Assembly (NCBI GenBank): GCA_928724745.1
Contig: CAKMXJ010000005.1
Span: forward strand, 372,001 to 436,000
Length of the DNA stretch: 64,000 bases
Direction of reading: 5' to 3'
Source of the DNA: Anthracocystis setariae
Taxonomy: Eukaryota; Basidiomycota; Ustilaginomycetes; Ustilaginales; Ustilaginaceae
Below, piece by piece: positions 1 to 11,466 of the stretch. The notes below the pieces were generated by a model that saw only the letters and a list, made by a program, of their open reading frames with translations, ran no database searches and had not been told where the DNA came from. Both the position numbers and the translations under genes were made by a program. Every line of letters starts with the position of its first letter. Positions within the stretch are counted from its first letter, which is position 1.

Positions 1-1
1 C

Positions 2-328
2 CGCGAGGCTGATGAGATCCTCGACGCGATCCTCTCCAGCGAGCCCGTTGAGCGCAAGCAGGGCGCAAAGAAATGGTGGAGCCCCTCATCCTGGGCCAGC
101 TACCTCTCTTCTCTCAACCCATACTTTGCTCCAACCGGTAAAGAGGACGATATTGAGGAGGACGAGGAGCTTTCGCTGTACGCCTTGCTCGGACGTTGCG
201 AATCGGAACATGAGAAACATCTCCTCTCCATCGGTGCCATCCCAGCTTACATGCTAGGCCTAGGTGCAGGCGTAGGCTTTGTCCTCGTCCGTGAAGTCGT
301 CGTCAAAAGTCTAAGTCGCAACTATTAA
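2..328 (+). CDS. C-terminal part of unknown protein with one membrane segment (5' end outside window)
   Basis: Seen: an open frame runs from the window edge to a TAA at 326-328 and encodes about 108 residues. It starts with a charged helix-like stretch, continues with a Trp/Ser-rich piece (KKWWSPSSWASYL), an acidic patch (EDDIEEDEEL), and ends with one hydrophobic segment (roughly IPAYMLGLGAGVGFVLV) followed by a short basic tail (VVKSLSRNY). That layout suggests a tail-anchored or single-span membrane protein with a short exposed C-terminus. I do not recognise the family. The first coding residue and any upstream introns are out of view. A different frame over the same bases gives an 81-residue ORF, which I treat as a shadow because the acidic/hydrophobic pattern here is far more protein-like. 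Confidence 0.6.
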   Translation, partial: READEILDAILSSEPVERKQGAKKWWSPSSWASYLSSLNPYFAPTGKEDDIEEDEELSLYALLGRCESEHEKHLLSIGAIPAYMLGLGAGVGFVLVREVVVKSLSRNY

Positions 329-638
329 AAAAGTTGAACCGTTCCAATCATCATGCTCATGCTCAGGAATATTAAATCAAATGCGGAGAGTTCAGATCGT
401 ATCAGATTACAGTGTGTGTGTGTGTGTGTGTGTGTGTGGTGACGGGGCCAAGTGAGACAAGCACAGGAGGGTAGACGGAACAGGGAGGTGGGATGAGAAG
501 AGAGAGAGAGAGAGAGAAAAAGGGGGGGTTGGGGGGCATGCTACAGCGGTTGACGGGGTTGGGATGAGGTAGAAAAGTTTGTTTGTTGTTGTGGGAGGAA
601 ATTAGGTTGGAAGCTTTTACAATTTTTTTTTTTTTTAG
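329..638. other. 3' intergenic spacer with GT and GA microsatellites
   Basis: This lies between the end of the first gene (+) and the end of TUP1 (-), so it is a convergent 3'-3' spacer. It holds a (TG)n tract at about 412-438, a (GA)n tract at about 497-518, G-rich runs, and a T-run at about 625-636 close to the TUP1 stop. I see no coding potential. Confidence 0.7.
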
Positions 639-2908
639 TTAGTTGGGGATACGATCGTAGCTCCAAATCCTAGCGTTGAAATCGCCGCTTCCTGTTGCTA
701 GCAAACCGCCTGCTGGGCTCAAATTGATGGCGATGACGGAATTCTTATGACCCTGAAGAACGAATTGAGCCTGAGCGGTCTTTGGATCCCAAAACTGAAC
801 GCCACGATCCTTGGAACCCGATGCAACCCACTGACCATCCGGACTGCACGAAACGCTCAGAACATAATCCTTGTGACCAACAAACGTGGTGGCACAGTTG
901 GCATGACCGCCCTTTTCCTCGGCTCGGTTCTCCTGCACCGCCTTGGCCGTACCGCCAAGGTCCCAAAGCTTGAGCGTCTTATCGAGCGATCCGGAAACTA
1001 GCGACTTGCCATCCGGCGCAAAGCTCACCGAGTAGATCGAGTCCTTGTGGCTCTTCAATCGCTCGAGCTGCTTACCAGTCTGAGCATCCCAGACGCGCAC
1101 CAATGTGTCAAGCGCACCGGCAGCGACCAATCGATTGTCGGACGAAATGCTGACCGACGTAACCCCAGCCTCGCTTGGACCGTGCTCGAGACCTGGCGAC
1201 GTATAGAGCGTATGCAGCAACTGACCATTCTCGACATCCCAGATGCGAACCGTCTTGTCTCCGGAACCCGAAGCAATGATGCGACCGTCCTTGGAGTAGT
1301 CGAGCGAGTAAATCTCCTGCTTGTGACCGGAGAACAGATGCTTGACCTTCTTCTTGCTGATATCCCAGATTCGGATCTGCCTGTCCTCAGCACCGGTAGC
1401 GAGACACTTGCCATCCGGGCTGAAGCACACACTGCGGATGTACAGATCGCCCTTGGAGTTGGCCGATTGATCTGTCAGCACGCAAGTCTTGACACCAGTC
1501 TTGGTGTCGAAGATCTGTGCCGACTTGTTGCATCCAGTAGCGAGGTATTTGCCGTCGGCCGAGAAGCGAACGCAACACACGACACTCTCGTGGAGGAAGG
1601 TATGAACGAGGCTGACATCAAGGGTGCGCTTGACCTTTGGGTTGAAGATGGCGAGCCAATCGGGACCCTCCTTTTTGAGCTCCTTGGGGATCTCATCTGG
1701 GTCCATGTCGCTCAAGCTTGCAAGCGAGACATTGCCGGCAGCAGCTGCAGTGGCGCCGGGCGAGTCAGCATTGGAGGCAGCATCGCCTGGACGCTCGCCA
1801 GCGGCACGTTCCCGATCCCTTGCGTCGCGGTGAGGCATATCACGGTTGTAAGAGCTGGGAGGTGGGAGAGATTGGCCACCGTGGGGCGACTGCGCGGGTC
1901 CTGGGCCGAGAGGGGGACCACCGCCACGCTGATCTCTTTCCCACTTTTCATCGCGAGGCGCGCGGTCGCGCTCTTCCTTCTTGATCCAATCGCGTTCTCG
2001 GTCAGCGCCAGGGCTGGGAGGACCGCTATAGTGCGAACCGGGGCCATCGAGACGCATGCGCTTGGAATCCTTGCCGACAGGTGTTGGACCGCGAGGTGGG
2101 TCTCGCTCACGGTCAAAATTGGTTGGGCCACGTCCATATTCCGAGCCAGGACCAGGACCACCGAGCGAACCGTTGCCGTTGGGACCGAACATGCCTGCGG
2201 AGCCGGGACCGCCGGGACCACCGGGAGGTGGTGGCCCACCAGCGGAGGCGATCGGCAATGGACCCGAGTTGGCGGATGCAGGAAGATGAGGAGGGCCGCT
2301 CATAGGCCCCGATGGAGGGGCTGCGCCGTGCTCGGCGGAAAGACCTCTGGAGTCGAGAATGCTGCGGAGACGCTTGACCTCTTCTTCGTATCTGTGGAAC
2401 GCCAGCGAGCAAAGCGGATTGGAAGTTGGTAAGAGTGCTGCAGACACGGAAGGCTGGATGGCCGAATGAGAACTTACTGTTGAATGATCTGGGTATGACG
2501 CTTTTCGAGCTCGTAAAAGTGATTTTGCATCATGTTGACTTCAGTGACTTGCTGTGTGATTCTGTGCTCCATGTCATCGCGTTGCGCCTTGAATTGTGCG
2601 GTGTCATTGCCAAGGAGGTCGAACTCGTGTCGAACGAAATCAAGCAGATCGGCGAGTCGGGCGGAGCTGGTGTGTGGTGCGCCTGCTGGGGGTGCTGCGC
2701 CGGGAGGGCCGGCCGATGCACCAGGAGGACCGGTGGGAGCGGGACCACCGGGACCACCAGCTCCTGGTGCTCCAGGGTGTGGACCCTGTTGGGCAGCAGC
2801 GGCGGCAGCTGCTTGAGAAGGACCGGCACCGCCTGGACCCGGAGGAGGGACACCGGCAGGGGGTGGTTGGGAGGCGCCCGAAGGGACGATGGAGCGATGA
2901 TTGTACAT
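639..2908 (-). CDS. TUP1: Transcriptional corepressor Tup1 (WD40)
   Basis: Two exons, complement of 2908-2478 and 2391-639, give 727 residues. The intron (2477-2392) has GTAAGT and CAG borders and splits a Gln codon. Start: the ATG at 2908 begins MYNHR, as in other fungal Tup1 proteins; the frame stays open slightly upstream only from a GTG. Residues about 84-160 form the Tup1 N-terminal tetramerisation helix (ARLADLLDFVRHEFD and following), which in the family recruits the Cyc8/Ssn6 partner. A Pro/Gly/Ala-rich stretch of about 80 residues precedes it, longer than in yeasts. A Gly/Pro/Arg-rich linker follows, then seven WD40 repeats from about residue 420 to the end (for example FSPDGKCLATGAEDRQIRIWD). 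It is expected to act in the nucleus as a general corepressor; in smuts Tup1 is linked to mating and filamentation (family knowledge). Confidence 0.95.
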
Positions 2909-4566
2909 GGACGACACGCGCTAGCAGCTAGCGAGGGATGGGAGCAGGCAGTAGTTAGAGAGTGGTGTGGAGAAAGATGGCGCGGATGCCTCGAGATGAT
3001 GATGCAAGAAGATGGATCAGAGAGACGTGTTGCGGATGGCAGTGGCAGCGAGTGACCGAATGAGCCGACTGCGCAGTTGATGGCAAATGGAGTTGCAGCA
3101 ATGAGCCGATGCAAGATGTTGCAACGCAAGTGGATGTCAAGCTGTCGGGGCAGGCAGGGCAAGTATGGTGACAGGAAAGATGTAGCTGCGCTTGGATCAA
3201 GCAGTGCGGGGCGAAGTAAAAGATGCACGTGTGTTGCGTCGTGGAGTGAGGTTGGACGTGGAAAGCGGTAAGGTTAGAGAGGAGGGAGAATGGATGGATG
3301 GATGGATGGATGGTGGAAAATAGGTGTTGTGGAAGGAAAAGAAGCAGACGAGGATTGGAATGAATGGGCTCCAAGTGAGGTCAGAGGTGAGAGCTGAGAC
3401 GTGAGACGTGAGACGTGAGAGTGGAAGCGTTGACACGCGCCCAAAAGACGTCTACCACAGATTGGGACGCTACGACGCTGTGACGCTGTGCCGGACGGGT
3501 ATCCGAACCAGCCACGCACGCTAAGCACGCTTTTGCAACTACGGCGTTCGGCAAACCAGAGTAACTCAAGTGCAGTACAGTAGTCTCGACGACGAATCGG
3601 GTGGGTCCGTGGCACGCTCGTTTGGGCTTGGCTGCCTCACACGCCTACGCCTCACAGCCCTGGTTGCAAAAGAAAAGAAAAGAAAAACAAAAACAAAAAC
3701 AGAAACAGAAACCGGATGTGTGTGGAATAGAGAGCTACAGCGTAAGTAACTGTAGCTGCTTCTGTCTCGTATCTGTCCGGCGTACGCTAACCTCTTCTAA
3801 ACCGCAAGCGCGTAACGGCGCAAATCGCGAGCTTCCAGCAGGTGCGCCAATTACAGTACAGTACTGTAGACTGCTCTCGGTCGCTTGACCACCAAAATCG
3901 ATGAACCACTCAAAAAGTTTATCCTAAATTTCCCCTTTTTTTTAAAAAAGATTTCCTTTGCTAGCGGCGGGTCGCGGACAGAAGCTCATCTGCGCTGTCA
4001 GCTCGCCTGCATGAAACCCCGATCAGACAAGGCAGTCAGTATATATAATATATAATAATGACACCGGGTCTCGCACCTTATTAAATGCCAGCTTCATACT
4101 GTAATGTTGCTGCCTCATGCCCAAGTTAATTATCATCTATGTCAAGTCTGGCCTGACTGAATCGTCTGATGTGGTCCCATTGATCGTGTTTCTGTTGTCT
4201 AGATCAGCGACCTGTCCAGCCTGCCCCAGCTCACTCGTTGCTAGCAGTCCAAGCGTTGTTGCCGTTGTTGCCTCTGACGTGTTAACAATATTTCCATTAA
4301 TTCAGTGCTCGGCTTTCGGCGAGGGTCAGGCTGTTCAGGGTTGCTCTGCAAAATTTCAGAATTTTCGTTTGGGCACTCAGCAAGCAGCCTACTCTTACTA
4401 CTCTCTAACTCCACCGCACCAGCTTCACTTTTTCAGCTTTCTCATTCTTCTTCTCCCCAACCTCATCCCTCGCCAATTCGACAGTCGTATCTGCCTGCTA
4501 GTTCATCAACCTCTCACATAGCAGTCTCAACGGGTAAAGACTTTCGCACGCATCTCGTCCGCCGTC
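2909..4566. other. Long divergent intergenic region TUP1/ENP1
   Basis: The 1.66 kb holds the upstream regions of both TUP1 (-) and ENP1 (+). It contains a TGGA repeat (3291-3313), an A-rich AAAAC/AAAAG tract around 3668-3708, copies of the TACAGTA word (3576, 3851-3869, 4097) and an AT-rich island at 4038-4064. From about 4380 the sequence turns pyrimidine-rich, as expected of the ENP1 leader. Small ORFs here (for example 4117-4521) look like chance. Confidence 0.6.
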
Positions 4567-6150
4567 ATGCCTCGAATCCCCACCGCCAAGCTGGCCAAGA
4601 ATGGCTCCCAGCGACACAACCCTCTTCCACAACAGCTGCAGCAGGACCAGTTGACCAGCAAGTTCGGTCTCGTATCCGCCCCTGGACGCAGATCCAAGGC
4701 CACAAAGCACAAGCCCCAGTCTGCTTCGGACGATGACCAAGACAAAAAACAGTATGCCGCCCCACAAGCCATGGTCACTGGAGGCAAGGCCGGTGGCAGC
4801 AACAAGGAAAAAAAGTACATCGACCCAAAACTTTCCAGAAACATTCTTCGTCTTGCTCGTCAACAACAAGAGGAGATCGAACGCGAAGAAATGCAGCTTC
4901 AAAATCCTTCCGCAACAGCATCCTCTTCCACTTCCAACAACAATGCCGCCCGCGACGCACCAAGAGCATCCGCATCTGCCGCCATGCCCGATGACTCGGA
5001 TGACGATGACGCAGACCTTGACGATCTTGGAGAGTTGGACGATGATGAAGCAGAGATGGGTGCAGCCGGCTGGGCCTCGTACGATGCCAATCTAGAAATC
5101 GACCCATCTGACCGCGCGCTGCTCGACAAGTTCGAAGCCGAGCATGGCGGTCAAGACGATCACGACGCCACCATGGGCGCGGGAGGAATGGGAGGTAGAG
5201 GTAACAAGACACTTGCCGATCTCATCATGGAAAAGATCGAGGCAGCGGAAGCAGCAGGTGATGGTCCAACTCAACAGGAGCTCGAGCAAAGGAGAATGCC
5301 TCCAGGAATCAATCCCAAGGTCATTGAGGTTTATCGAAAGGTCGGAGAGCTTCTCTCGCGATACAAGTCTGGACCGTTGCCAAAGGCGTTCAAGATCGTT
5401 CCGTCGTTGCCAGCGTGGGAATCGATCCTCTACATCACCGACCCTGCCTCTTGGACACCACACGCCACGCTCGCTGCGGTTCGCATCTTTGTCTCCACCA
5501 TGAAGGCTGATCAGATGCAGCGATTCTACGAGCTCGTTCTGCTCGACAAAGTTCGCGACGAGATTCAAGACGACGGCAAAGTGTCGTACCAAACATACGA
5601 GGCGATCAAGAAGGCCATCTACAAGCCTGCGGCCTTTTTCAAAGGCTTCCTGTTCCCCATGTGCGAATCTGGCACTCTGACACTCAAGGAAGCCGCCATC
5701 GTTTCATCCGTGCTCGCCAAAGTCTCCATCCCCGTCCTTCACTCGGCTGCTGCCCTGCTTCGACTCGCCGAGATGGACTACTCGGGTCCCACTTCGCTCT
5801 TCATCCGTGTACTGCTCGATAAGAAGTACGCGTTGCCATACAAGGTGGTCGACTCTCTGGTCTTTCACTTTCTCCGCTTTGCCGAGCCCAATTCGGGCGT
5901 CGAGTTGGACAAGATCACGCGAGAGAGGAGGATGCCCGTCCTTTGGCATCAGAGCATGCTCGTATTCGCTCAGAGGTACAAACAGGACCTCACCCCCGAT
6001 CAGAAATCGGCCCTACTCGATCTGTTGAGAGTTCAAAAACACCCAGGCATCTCGCCAGAGGTCAGGAGAGAACTCCTCACAGCCACCGCCAGAGGTGAAA
6101 TGCTAGACGAACCCATAGACCAAGACGACGATGATCTCATGTCGGTTTGA
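4567..6150 (+). CDS. ENP1: Bystin / Enp1, 40S ribosome biogenesis factor
   Basis: Single exon, 527 residues, starting MPRIPTAKLAKNG. The N-terminal 190 residues are charged and low in complexity, with an acidic run (DDSDDDDADLDDLGELDDDE). From about residue 215 the bystin domain covers the rest: an RRMPPGINPKVIEVYRKVGE-like entry, then LSRYKSGPLPKAFKIVPSLP, WESILYITDP, and helical segments up to about residue 500. Family role: Enp1 binds pre-40S particles in the nucleolus, is needed for processing of the 35S pre-rRNA at the early sites, and travels with late pre-40S particles. Length matches fungal Enp1 proteins (about 480-530). It shares its upstream region with the divergent TUP1 gene. Confidence 0.96.
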   Translation: MPRIPTAKLAKNGSQRHNPLPQQLQQDQLTSKFGLVSAPGRRSKATKHKPQSASDDDQDKKQYAAPQAMVTGGKAGGSNKEKKYIDPKLSRNILRLARQQQEEIEREEMQLQNPSATASSSTSNNNAARDAPRASASAAMPDDSDDDDADLDDLGELDDDEAEMGAAGWASYDANLEIDPSDRALLDKFEAEHGGQDDHDATMGAGGMGGRGNKTLADLIMEKIEAAEAAGDGPTQQELEQRRMPPGINPKVIEVYRKVGELLSRYKSGPLPKAFKIVPSLPAWESILYITDPASWTPHATLAAVRIFVSTMKADQMQRFYELVLLDKVRDEIQDDGKVSYQTYEAIKKAIYKPAAFFKGFLFPMCESGTLTLKEAAIVSSVLAKVSIPVLHSAAALLRLAEMDYSGPTSLFIRVLLDKKYALPYKVVDSLVFHFLRFAEPNSGVELDKITRERRMPVLWHQSMLVFAQRYKQDLTPDQKSALLDLLRVQKHPGISPEVRRELLTATARGEMLDEPIDQDDDDLMSV

Positions 6151-6326
6151 TCCCATTTCCCCACTTCCAACCCGCAATTTCTACGCAAAGTGTGCACTTT
6201 TCACAGCCACGAACGCTGTTTAGATGTATGCCCGAATGTGCATGGTGAACCATATCATTGCCTGTGCGAGATTATTCAGATGTATGCGTGCGGATTTGAA
6301 GCGGGGGGGGGGGGGGGGAGCCAATT
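6151..6326. repeat. Convergent spacer with a G16 homopolymer
   Basis: This short 3'-3' spacer between ENP1 and VPS74 contains an uninterrupted run of 16 G at 6303-6318, just past the VPS74 stop codon. It would be a C-run in the 3' UTR of the VPS74 message. No gene is visible. Confidence 0.7.
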
Positions 6327-7655
6327 CTACAATAGCGAGTCCATTCGGCTGAGCACTTGCAGGACTGCGGCGATGCATTCAAACATGTATGCATCGCCTT
6401 CGTGATCGAGCTCCTTTTGAAGTGCTTTGGCGAGTTCGTGTACCGACGCGCCAACAACGCCCTCGTCGTATGCGCGTTCGTTGATCATGGAACCTTCTCC
6501 AATTCTAGCACCTCCATTTGCTTTTGACCTGGTTGCAGTGGAAGAAATCGACGTGACAACGCCTGGGGCACCCAAAGCTCCTGATCCACCGCCAACACCG
6601 CCACCTGCAAGACCCGAGCTCGGCGCCATGGGCCAGTTGGCAAACTCTTCCAAAATGTCATCCGCTTTCTGGAAGGCCGATTCTCTGGCTTCATACGAAA
6701 GGTGGTTGATTGCGTTTTCGAGCACGTTGGCGGAGAAGGAGGAGCATAGCAAACACAGTGCTCTGGTCACGCGTAATGCTACGCGTCGTCCACCGGCAGA
6801 TGCATCCTCCTTGTAGAACGTGTCGGCATGGACGGTGGGCGAGTTGGAAGTAAGTAGAGTGAGAACACGCCGCAACACAGCGTCTTTGCAGCTGGTATCG
6901 TTGAGTGGATGCGTCGCCATGTCAAAGAGGAGGAAGTTGCGCTTCTCGGTGCGAAGGATACCCTTGTCGACCAGACCTTTTGCGAGACGTTCACGAACTT
7001 GCTTGAGCTGGTAGCCAATCTTCATGACGTTCCATGTCTCTCCACTCATGAGGTCGACCCATTGAGCCACTGACATCCTCTCGCTACCCTTCATCATCTT
7101 GAGCGCCTCGTCTAGTAACACCTCGCCGGTCATCTTTGCGTCAATGACATCCACCACCCTTTCTGTCAAGCCGAAGCGCTTTCGCATTGGATCTTTGGTG
7201 ATGGCGATTCTGCGGCGAAGCGCGAGTTCGATGAGGATGCAACCACGCAGTGTATAAGAGATGTTGTCGTTCCAGAATGAGAGGTAGCCCTGCTTGTCTT
7301 TGAGGCCGAGAAGCAAGATTTCCTCCATGAGCGTGAGACGAGGATTTTCGCCGATTTCCCTCTCGTCGTTGAGATCGCGCGGATCGTAAGCAACGCGATG
7401 CCCTGCCGATTCGTCGTAGGTAGTAACCGAACCTGTCGCTGAGCGCGATCCATATGCCGAAGGTTGGATACCAGATGGGCTCCGTGACGAGGCGGGCGTA
7501 GATGAGATGCCGGCAGCGGGCGAGCCGGTGCGCGAAGGTGTCAAGTCATCGTCATCGATGCGGTGTGCAGAGGTGCTAGGACCTGCGGTGGACGATGCGG
7601 CTGCGGCTGCGGCTCCTCTTCTTCTTTGAAGACCAGCCGACTGTATTGACGCCAT
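6327..7655 (-). CDS. VPS74: Vps74 / GOLPH3 (GPP34) Golgi PI4P adaptor
   Basis: Single exon, 442 residues. Residues 9-13 read LQRRR, the N-terminal arginine motif that in yeast Vps74 contacts COPI. A Ser/Ala/Pro-rich linker follows to about residue 95. The GPP34 domain then begins with RLTLMEEILLLGLKDKQGYLSFWND, where the Trp matches the PI4P-binding tryptophan of GOLPH3, followed by ISYTLRGCILIELALRRRI. The MATHPLND hairpin used for oligomerisation is present. A Gly/Ala-rich insert near residues 335-385 lengthens the C-terminal part compared with yeast (345 residues). Family role: it retains glycosyltransferases in the Golgi by linking their tails to COPI at PI4P-rich membranes. It is divergent from POP1. 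Confidence 0.95.
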   Translation of the reverse strand: MASIQSAGLQRRRGAAAAAASSTAGPSTSAHRIDDDDLTPSRTGSPAAGISSTPASSRSPSGIQPSAYGSRSATGSVTTYDESAGHRVAYDPRDLNDEREIGENPRLTLMEEILLLGLKDKQGYLSFWNDNISYTLRGCILIELALRRRIAITKDPMRKRFGLTERVVDVIDAKMTGEVLLDEALKMMKGSERMSVAQWVDLMSGETWNVMKIGYQLKQVRERLAKGLVDKGILRTEKRNFLLFDMATHPLNDTSCKDAVLRRVLTLLTSNSPTVHADTFYKEDASAGGRRVALRVTRALCLLCSSFSANVLENAINHLSYEARESAFQKADDILEEFANWPMAPSSGLAGGGVGGGSGALGAPGVVTSISSTATRSKANGGARIGEGSMINERAYDEGVVGASVHELAKALQKELDHEGDAYMFECIAAVLQVLSRMDSLL

Positions 7656-8272
7656 GACGTCAAGTCAGCGTGTCTGACGAATCGGCGTCGCAGGGTCGAC
7701 ACAAGACGAAGAAATGGTGGTGGGGTGCGACGGCCGATGTGGACTCGATGCGTGAGGCAAGGTGGATAGGATAAGAGAAGAAGCAAGCAAGCAAGCAAGC
7801 AAGCAATGGTGTTGGGATTGAAGCGACGTGTCAAGAGAATGTTGGATGGCAGAGGAGCGGTAAGCGGTCTAGGTGTTGGCTGCAGCTGGTTGAGGTCCTT
7901 TCGGGCAAACCGAATTTGAGTTGGCAGCAGACCGATGCGTTGGTTGGTTTGGGTTTGGCCCCCTTTTCTCTGATTTGCATTTGCTTTTGGATCGACTGCC
8001 CTGTGCGTTGTCTCGGATCTATGCCGACTGTCGGCCGGAAGGCGTGACGTCTCGGCAGCGGTGTTGGACTCCACTTTTGTTTGTAGGAAATTGGATTTTT
8101 TCAGAGCTTCAGCGTTCAATTCTCTGTTTCTTCTAAAATTTGGATCATCCTTGCTCTCCACCAACACCTTGCTAACCAACGTAAGCGGCTCGCTTCGGAT
8201 TCGGCTCACTTGGTTCGATCTCGGATCGCAAGAGCTTGGATCTATAGCTCGCGCTTCTGATAGCGAGACATC
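7656..8272. other. Divergent intergenic region VPS74/POP1
   Basis: This is the shared upstream region of VPS74 (-) and POP1 (+). It carries an AAGC/CAAG tetranucleotide repeat at about 7782-7806 close to VPS74. No convincing TATA box, RNA gene or extra exon was seen. Possible splice-like words exist but no supported 5' intron. Confidence 0.5.
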
Positions 8273-9284
8273 ATGCCGCAGCAGAAGCGCCCAGCGCCGT
8301 CAACATCCTCCAAGCCGGCGGCGGCCAACGATCATACTGGCGGCGGCCAGAACTGGAAGAGGCGCAAGCAAGAGCGTGCACATACCGCTCGTTTCATCGA
8401 AACGCAGACAACCTCCACCTCAGCATCGTCTGCAAGCAGCTCGCGTGCTCCCTCCAAGGCTTCCACGCCGACACTCGCACAGTCCACGCCAGGCGCTTCG
8501 GCTCTTCCCACGAGCATCGAGCTCGAATCGCTCGTATCATCTCGTGCCTTCCAGATCCAAAGCTTCCTGCGATCGATCAAGTCAGCCAAATCAGCAACCA
8601 CAACCAGAGCATGGCAACTCCTTCCTCGCCATGCCCGTCGACGCGCCGCCTCCCACAACCTCCTACGTCTTCCGTCCCGGCTGCGCTCGAAAGCCATGGC
8701 AGAACTTCGAAGCAGCACCACACAGGCTCGATCCCGGTCCGACATTCGAAAGCGTCTACCGAGTCATGGCGTCATTCGTGCCACTCTACGGCGTAGCAAG
8801 CTTGCAGAGCGTGCCTCCCATCCGCACAGACGATGGCTTGAGACGCACCTCTGGCATGCAAAGCGCTTCAGAATGACTACCGAAAAGGGCAAGGGCAAGG
8901 AAAGCGATCAGGGCAACCACTACGGTAGATGGGGCTTCGTCCTTCCAGAGACGACCATGATCAAGAGCCACAGAGCCAGTTGGCGAAGCGCCAAAGAGTT
9001 TGTCACTCTACACGATGCCAGCTATACTTCCGTGTTTCGCCTAGGTGTCGCCCGCCAAGTTCGCGACACGTCAACCGCCATTCACTTTGAAACGCAGCTG
9101 GAACTTTTGGAACGGTTACATCACACTTTGACACAAGCTGGTCTTGACACACGCCTGACCTCGCATGGTCCTCCAACACCTTCAGAATCCAAGTCGACAG
9201 TCCCAGACCATTCGCTCAAGGTGATCGACACCAGTCTCACCAAAGTACCAGATCCGCAGACCAGTCTGGCAGGCGTGTCCGCTT

Positions 9285-9318
<34 letters not shown>

Positions 9319-11371
9319 CGCCCCCGTGCGCATTGTCGTTCCCGCTGGTACACGGCGTTTCGCACGCACAAGTCACACATACGATTGCAAGGAGGCCTTG
9401 ATCTTTGTCCATCCCGCAGCTGCTCTCCTTGTGCGTCGCGCCCTCAAGGCTACCGGCATTTCGATGCATGACGAGGGGAGCAGCACAACTCGCGACCCTG
9501 TTCTGGAAGCGTCCTCGATCCACTTCGACTACGCTTTCCAACTCGATTCCGCGCCCGATCCATGGCTGGCTGCAGGCGGCAAGGATAGCTCCGTTTCAAG
9601 ACTCCAACGTAAACGCAGGCGCCAGGCCTTCCAGAACAGCACTCAAGCGAACCTCGATGCATCTGTTCCTTCGGGTGCAGTCGCTGAGAGTGGCACGCCC
9701 TTGGATGACAAAGCACAACTGTTGCGGAAGCAAGGTTACAACATCTTTGAAATCATCGGGCCGAGAGCCGCTTCCCTTCTTCAGAGCGTGCTCAAGGTCC
9801 ATCAAGGGCCAGCACATGACGCCGATCAATACGAGCTTCGACAACTCCTCACAGGTAACAGCAACGGCCAGCCTGCCATGACCGAGATCCACGTAGATGA
9901 TCCCCGCCTTTCATACCCTCCTAGACTCAAGCCCTTGACGACACACATTGGCGCGAAACCAAATACAGTCGAATCTGCATCATCCAAGCGGCAAGAGCTT
10001 CTCTGGGATGGCGCTTCGGCACCCCGCTTCAGCAAGGGAGAGATCGACTCAAGGCGGGCCTTGAATGCCATACCTGGAGCGCGCCTGACGCCCGACTCGC
10101 GCGATGATGTGATCCCAATCGTCGTTATCCGTGACCGTCTCGTAGAAAAGCCTCAGATGGACAGATACGTGCTCATCTTACCACGCGGATGGGGTACGGC
10201 GTTTTTCCTCTCTCTAGTCGCCACGCATCAATCCGGCGCCTCGAGTGGAGCCAGAGTGCTCGGACAACACCAGCTCAAACACCAGAGACTTGAACTCGCC
10301 GCCCTGACGTCTTCCTCTGGCGGGACGCAGAAGCAAGGCGGGGGGGCAAGCTTTCTCAGCTACCCGCACAACTGGCTCGGAACCCGAGCATATGCGGTGA
10401 GCGAGAAGGAGGCAGCGGTGGTCAGGCAGGAAGAGTGGAGCAGAAGGCCCAAGGGCAAACGAACCGAGTACATGTTTCCATCCCACAAGGAGTGGCAGGC
10501 GTTTTTGCAGAATCGCTCGGCGGAAGGGGTTGCGGCCAAGTTGGCGCGGGACAGAACAGGTGTCGCGAGGCCATACCCTTTCGGTGGGTCTCATCACTGG
10601 GAATGGATGGTCAGCAACTCGATGAGGCTGTATGGCAAGGCAGATGCCGAGCAAGACAAGGGCGATGTTTGCATGCCATGGTTGGTGGCACAGCCGGATG
10701 TTGCAGTCACAGCGATCTGCTCAGCAGAGTCGGCACTTTTGGCGTCACATCTTGATTCAGCCATGGTGGCTGTTAAGCTGCAAGCCGTACGAAAAGGCAC
10801 AGTCTCGCGGCTAAGCAGTCTGATGCTACCAGTCACGTTGGACGATCAAGTGGTTTGGGTGCAGCATCTTGACGCAACCGACCATCCAGCACTGGTGGCG
10901 AATCGCGGCAGGAGCGGTGCGGCCAAGATGGACAAGCAGCATCTGAAGGCGCTCGTTGAACGCCGGTGCGAGATCATGCAGCTTGGACGAAGCGCGCCCA
11001 GCACGGCGCCTGGGCGCAACCGTAAGCATGCGCTCAGTGCAGGCGATGCCTGGAGCCAATATGTGGGGAATGCTGTGGATGCGGAAGAGCTGCACAACCG
11101 GAGTGCTGATTGGAACAATGCGGTGGGGAGTGTTCTGGATGGCGATTATTCGTTGGGGAATGGCAGGGGCTTTGGGATCGGCGCCATCACTCTGTATGCA
11201 TGGGCTGAGGTGCTGGAGCGTCAGCGCAGAATCGATGCAATGAAAGGAGATGAGGATGGAGGGAGGAGAAGACCACGAAACCCGGTCAACACGACGCATC
11301 TGCTACTGATGCGCGAACCAGGAAGCAACGTGGTTCGTGCAGTCTCAGCTACCACTATACGCCTCGTGTAG
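8273..11371 (+). CDS. POP1: Pop1, RNase P / RNase MRP protein subunit
   Basis: Single exon, 1032 residues. The N-terminal region has the Pop1 signature: a Lys/Arg stretch (NWKRRKQERAHTARF), SSRAFQIQSFLRSIKSA, RHARRRAASHNLLRLPSRLR, and then RRWLETHLWHAKRFRM, which is diagnostic. An Ala run of about ten residues (codons around 9285-9322, GCT/GCC repeats) lies in a variable linker. The central POPLD-type segment includes FLSYPHNWLGTRAY, and the C-terminal region ends with TTHLLLMREPGSNVVRAVSA. Family role: the largest protein of RNase P (tRNA 5' maturation) and RNase MRP (pre-rRNA A3 cleavage), binding the RNA scaffold in the nucleus and nucleolus. Length is somewhat above that of yeast Pop1 (875). 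Confidence 0.95.
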
Positions 11372-11466
11372 TCGATGCAAGTTCGCCCTAACTTGTTCCT
11401 TGCAACGCATGCTGGCTGTGTGAATGTGAGTGCAGTTGCTGCTATGATTGTAAGGCTACGGGTGGA

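Noticed and set aside
1047..2432. 461-codon plus-strand ORF across TUP1
   Set aside because: It is the antisense shadow of the WD40 coding sequence, which has strong family support on the minus strand.
4117..4521. 134-residue ORF upstream of ENP1
   Set aside because: It lies in the C/T-rich leader and has no recognisable features.
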